Shown one piece after another: positions 33,657 to 33,779 of a stretch of DNA of 33,779 nt. The stretch is taken from assembly GCA_903953895.1 (NCBI GenBank), contig CAJBLH010000266.1, positions 1-33,779 of the forward strand. The letters run 5' to 3'. The translations under genes were made by a program, and so were the position numbers. Below the pieces are notes generated by a model. The model worked only from the letters and a program-made list of their open reading frames with translations, had not been told where the DNA came from and did no database searches. Origin of the DNA: an uncultured Desulfobacteraceae bacterium. Lineage in GTDB: Bacteria > Desulfobacterota > Desulfobacteria > Desulfobacterales > Desulfatirhabdiaceae. Positions within the stretch are counted from its first letter, which is position 1. Every line of letters begins with the position of its first letter.

Positions 33657-33680
33657 ATGGGATAAGCATCCCATTCTTTT
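33657..33680 (+). terminator. Terminator-like stem-loop
   Basis: ATGGGAT-AAGC-ATCCCAT (33657-33674) followed by TCTTTT. The 7-bp stem with a T-rich tail is terminator-like for plus-strand transcription entering from the left, yet the nearest gene is on the minus strand. The remaining ~100 bases to the window edge hold repeated GGTAACCG motifs (near 33738-33765) and no gene. Confidence 0.35.
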
Positions 33681-33779
33681 CACTAACATCAAACAAAAAG
33701 CAACAAAGGCTTGGTCACATCTTTGTTCAAGGTTATCGGTAACCGCTTGACGGGTAACCGGTAGCACATTTGAGCAAAG

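Noticed and set aside
33690-33779. GGTAACCG repeats at the right edge as an insertion-sequence end
   Set aside because: Only part of the structure is inside the window and no transposase or target duplication can be seen.

Overview
The window reads like an accessory-rich chromosomal segment from an anaerobic, gliding or twitching member of the Desulfobacterota (a Desulfobacterales-type genome). That placement is an inference. It rests on the gene mix: an MglA/MglB polarity module with a PilB-type motor, many PAS/REC hybrid kinases, pyruvate phosphate dikinase, an ACR3/CcdA/thioredoxin arsenic cluster, and several toxin-antitoxin loci. No rRNA, tRNA, CRISPR array or transposase gene was seen.

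Left part (1-6.8 kb). A PD-(D/E)XK nuclease-family protein enters from the left edge. Next is an unusual fusion of an RsbW/SpoIIAB-like ATPase domain to an acetyl-CoA-synthetase-like domain whose catalytic motifs are eroded. A convergent Sfp-type phosphopantetheinyl transferase follows, then pyruvate phosphate dikinase behind a clear sigma70-type promoter.

Motility/signalling block (6.8-15.8 kb). A leftward operon-like run encodes an MglB-like roadblock protein, an MglA-like GTPase, an unknown 233-residue protein, a hybrid histidine kinase (REC-PAS-GAF-kinase-REC), a PilB/GspE-type ATPase with a TPR-like N-terminus, and a REC-PAS protein. Overlaps and short gaps suggest coordinated expression, as expected for a pilus or gliding motor run by a polarity switch. 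Diverging from it is a REC-GGDEF protein in which both domains have lost key residues; it is followed 17 bases later by arsR.

Arsenic/toxin-antitoxin island (15.8-23.7 kb). After arsR come an AbiE-type pair in unusual toxin-first order, a 105-bp palindromic element (copy A), a frameshifted small gene, and a strong promoter overlapped by an ArsR-like inverted repeat. The promoter precedes an ArsP-like permease, a CxxC mini-thioredoxin, an exported thioredoxin, a CcdA-like protein, the ACR3 arsenite exporter and a PsiE-like membrane protein. A second, inverted copy of the 105-bp element (copy B) then supplies the psiE-like stop codon and abuts a decayed vapC. An MntA/HepT pair follows. The two copies bracket the arsenic operon, which suggests a segment that has been rearranged or can invert.

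Right part (23.8-33.8 kb). Glycerol kinase (minus strand) is followed by a membrane PAS protein ending in a CxxC...CxxC module. Three leftward genes then follow: a 5'-truncated kinase/receiver remnant, a CheB-CheR-PAS fusion without its own kinase, and a PAS hybrid histidine kinase. The remnant is a close paralogue of the C-terminal end of that hybrid kinase.

All calls come from reading the sequence and translations by eye. No database search or computed alignment was possible. Domain limits are approximate, and start codons were chosen from ribosome-binding sites and family alignments from memory.
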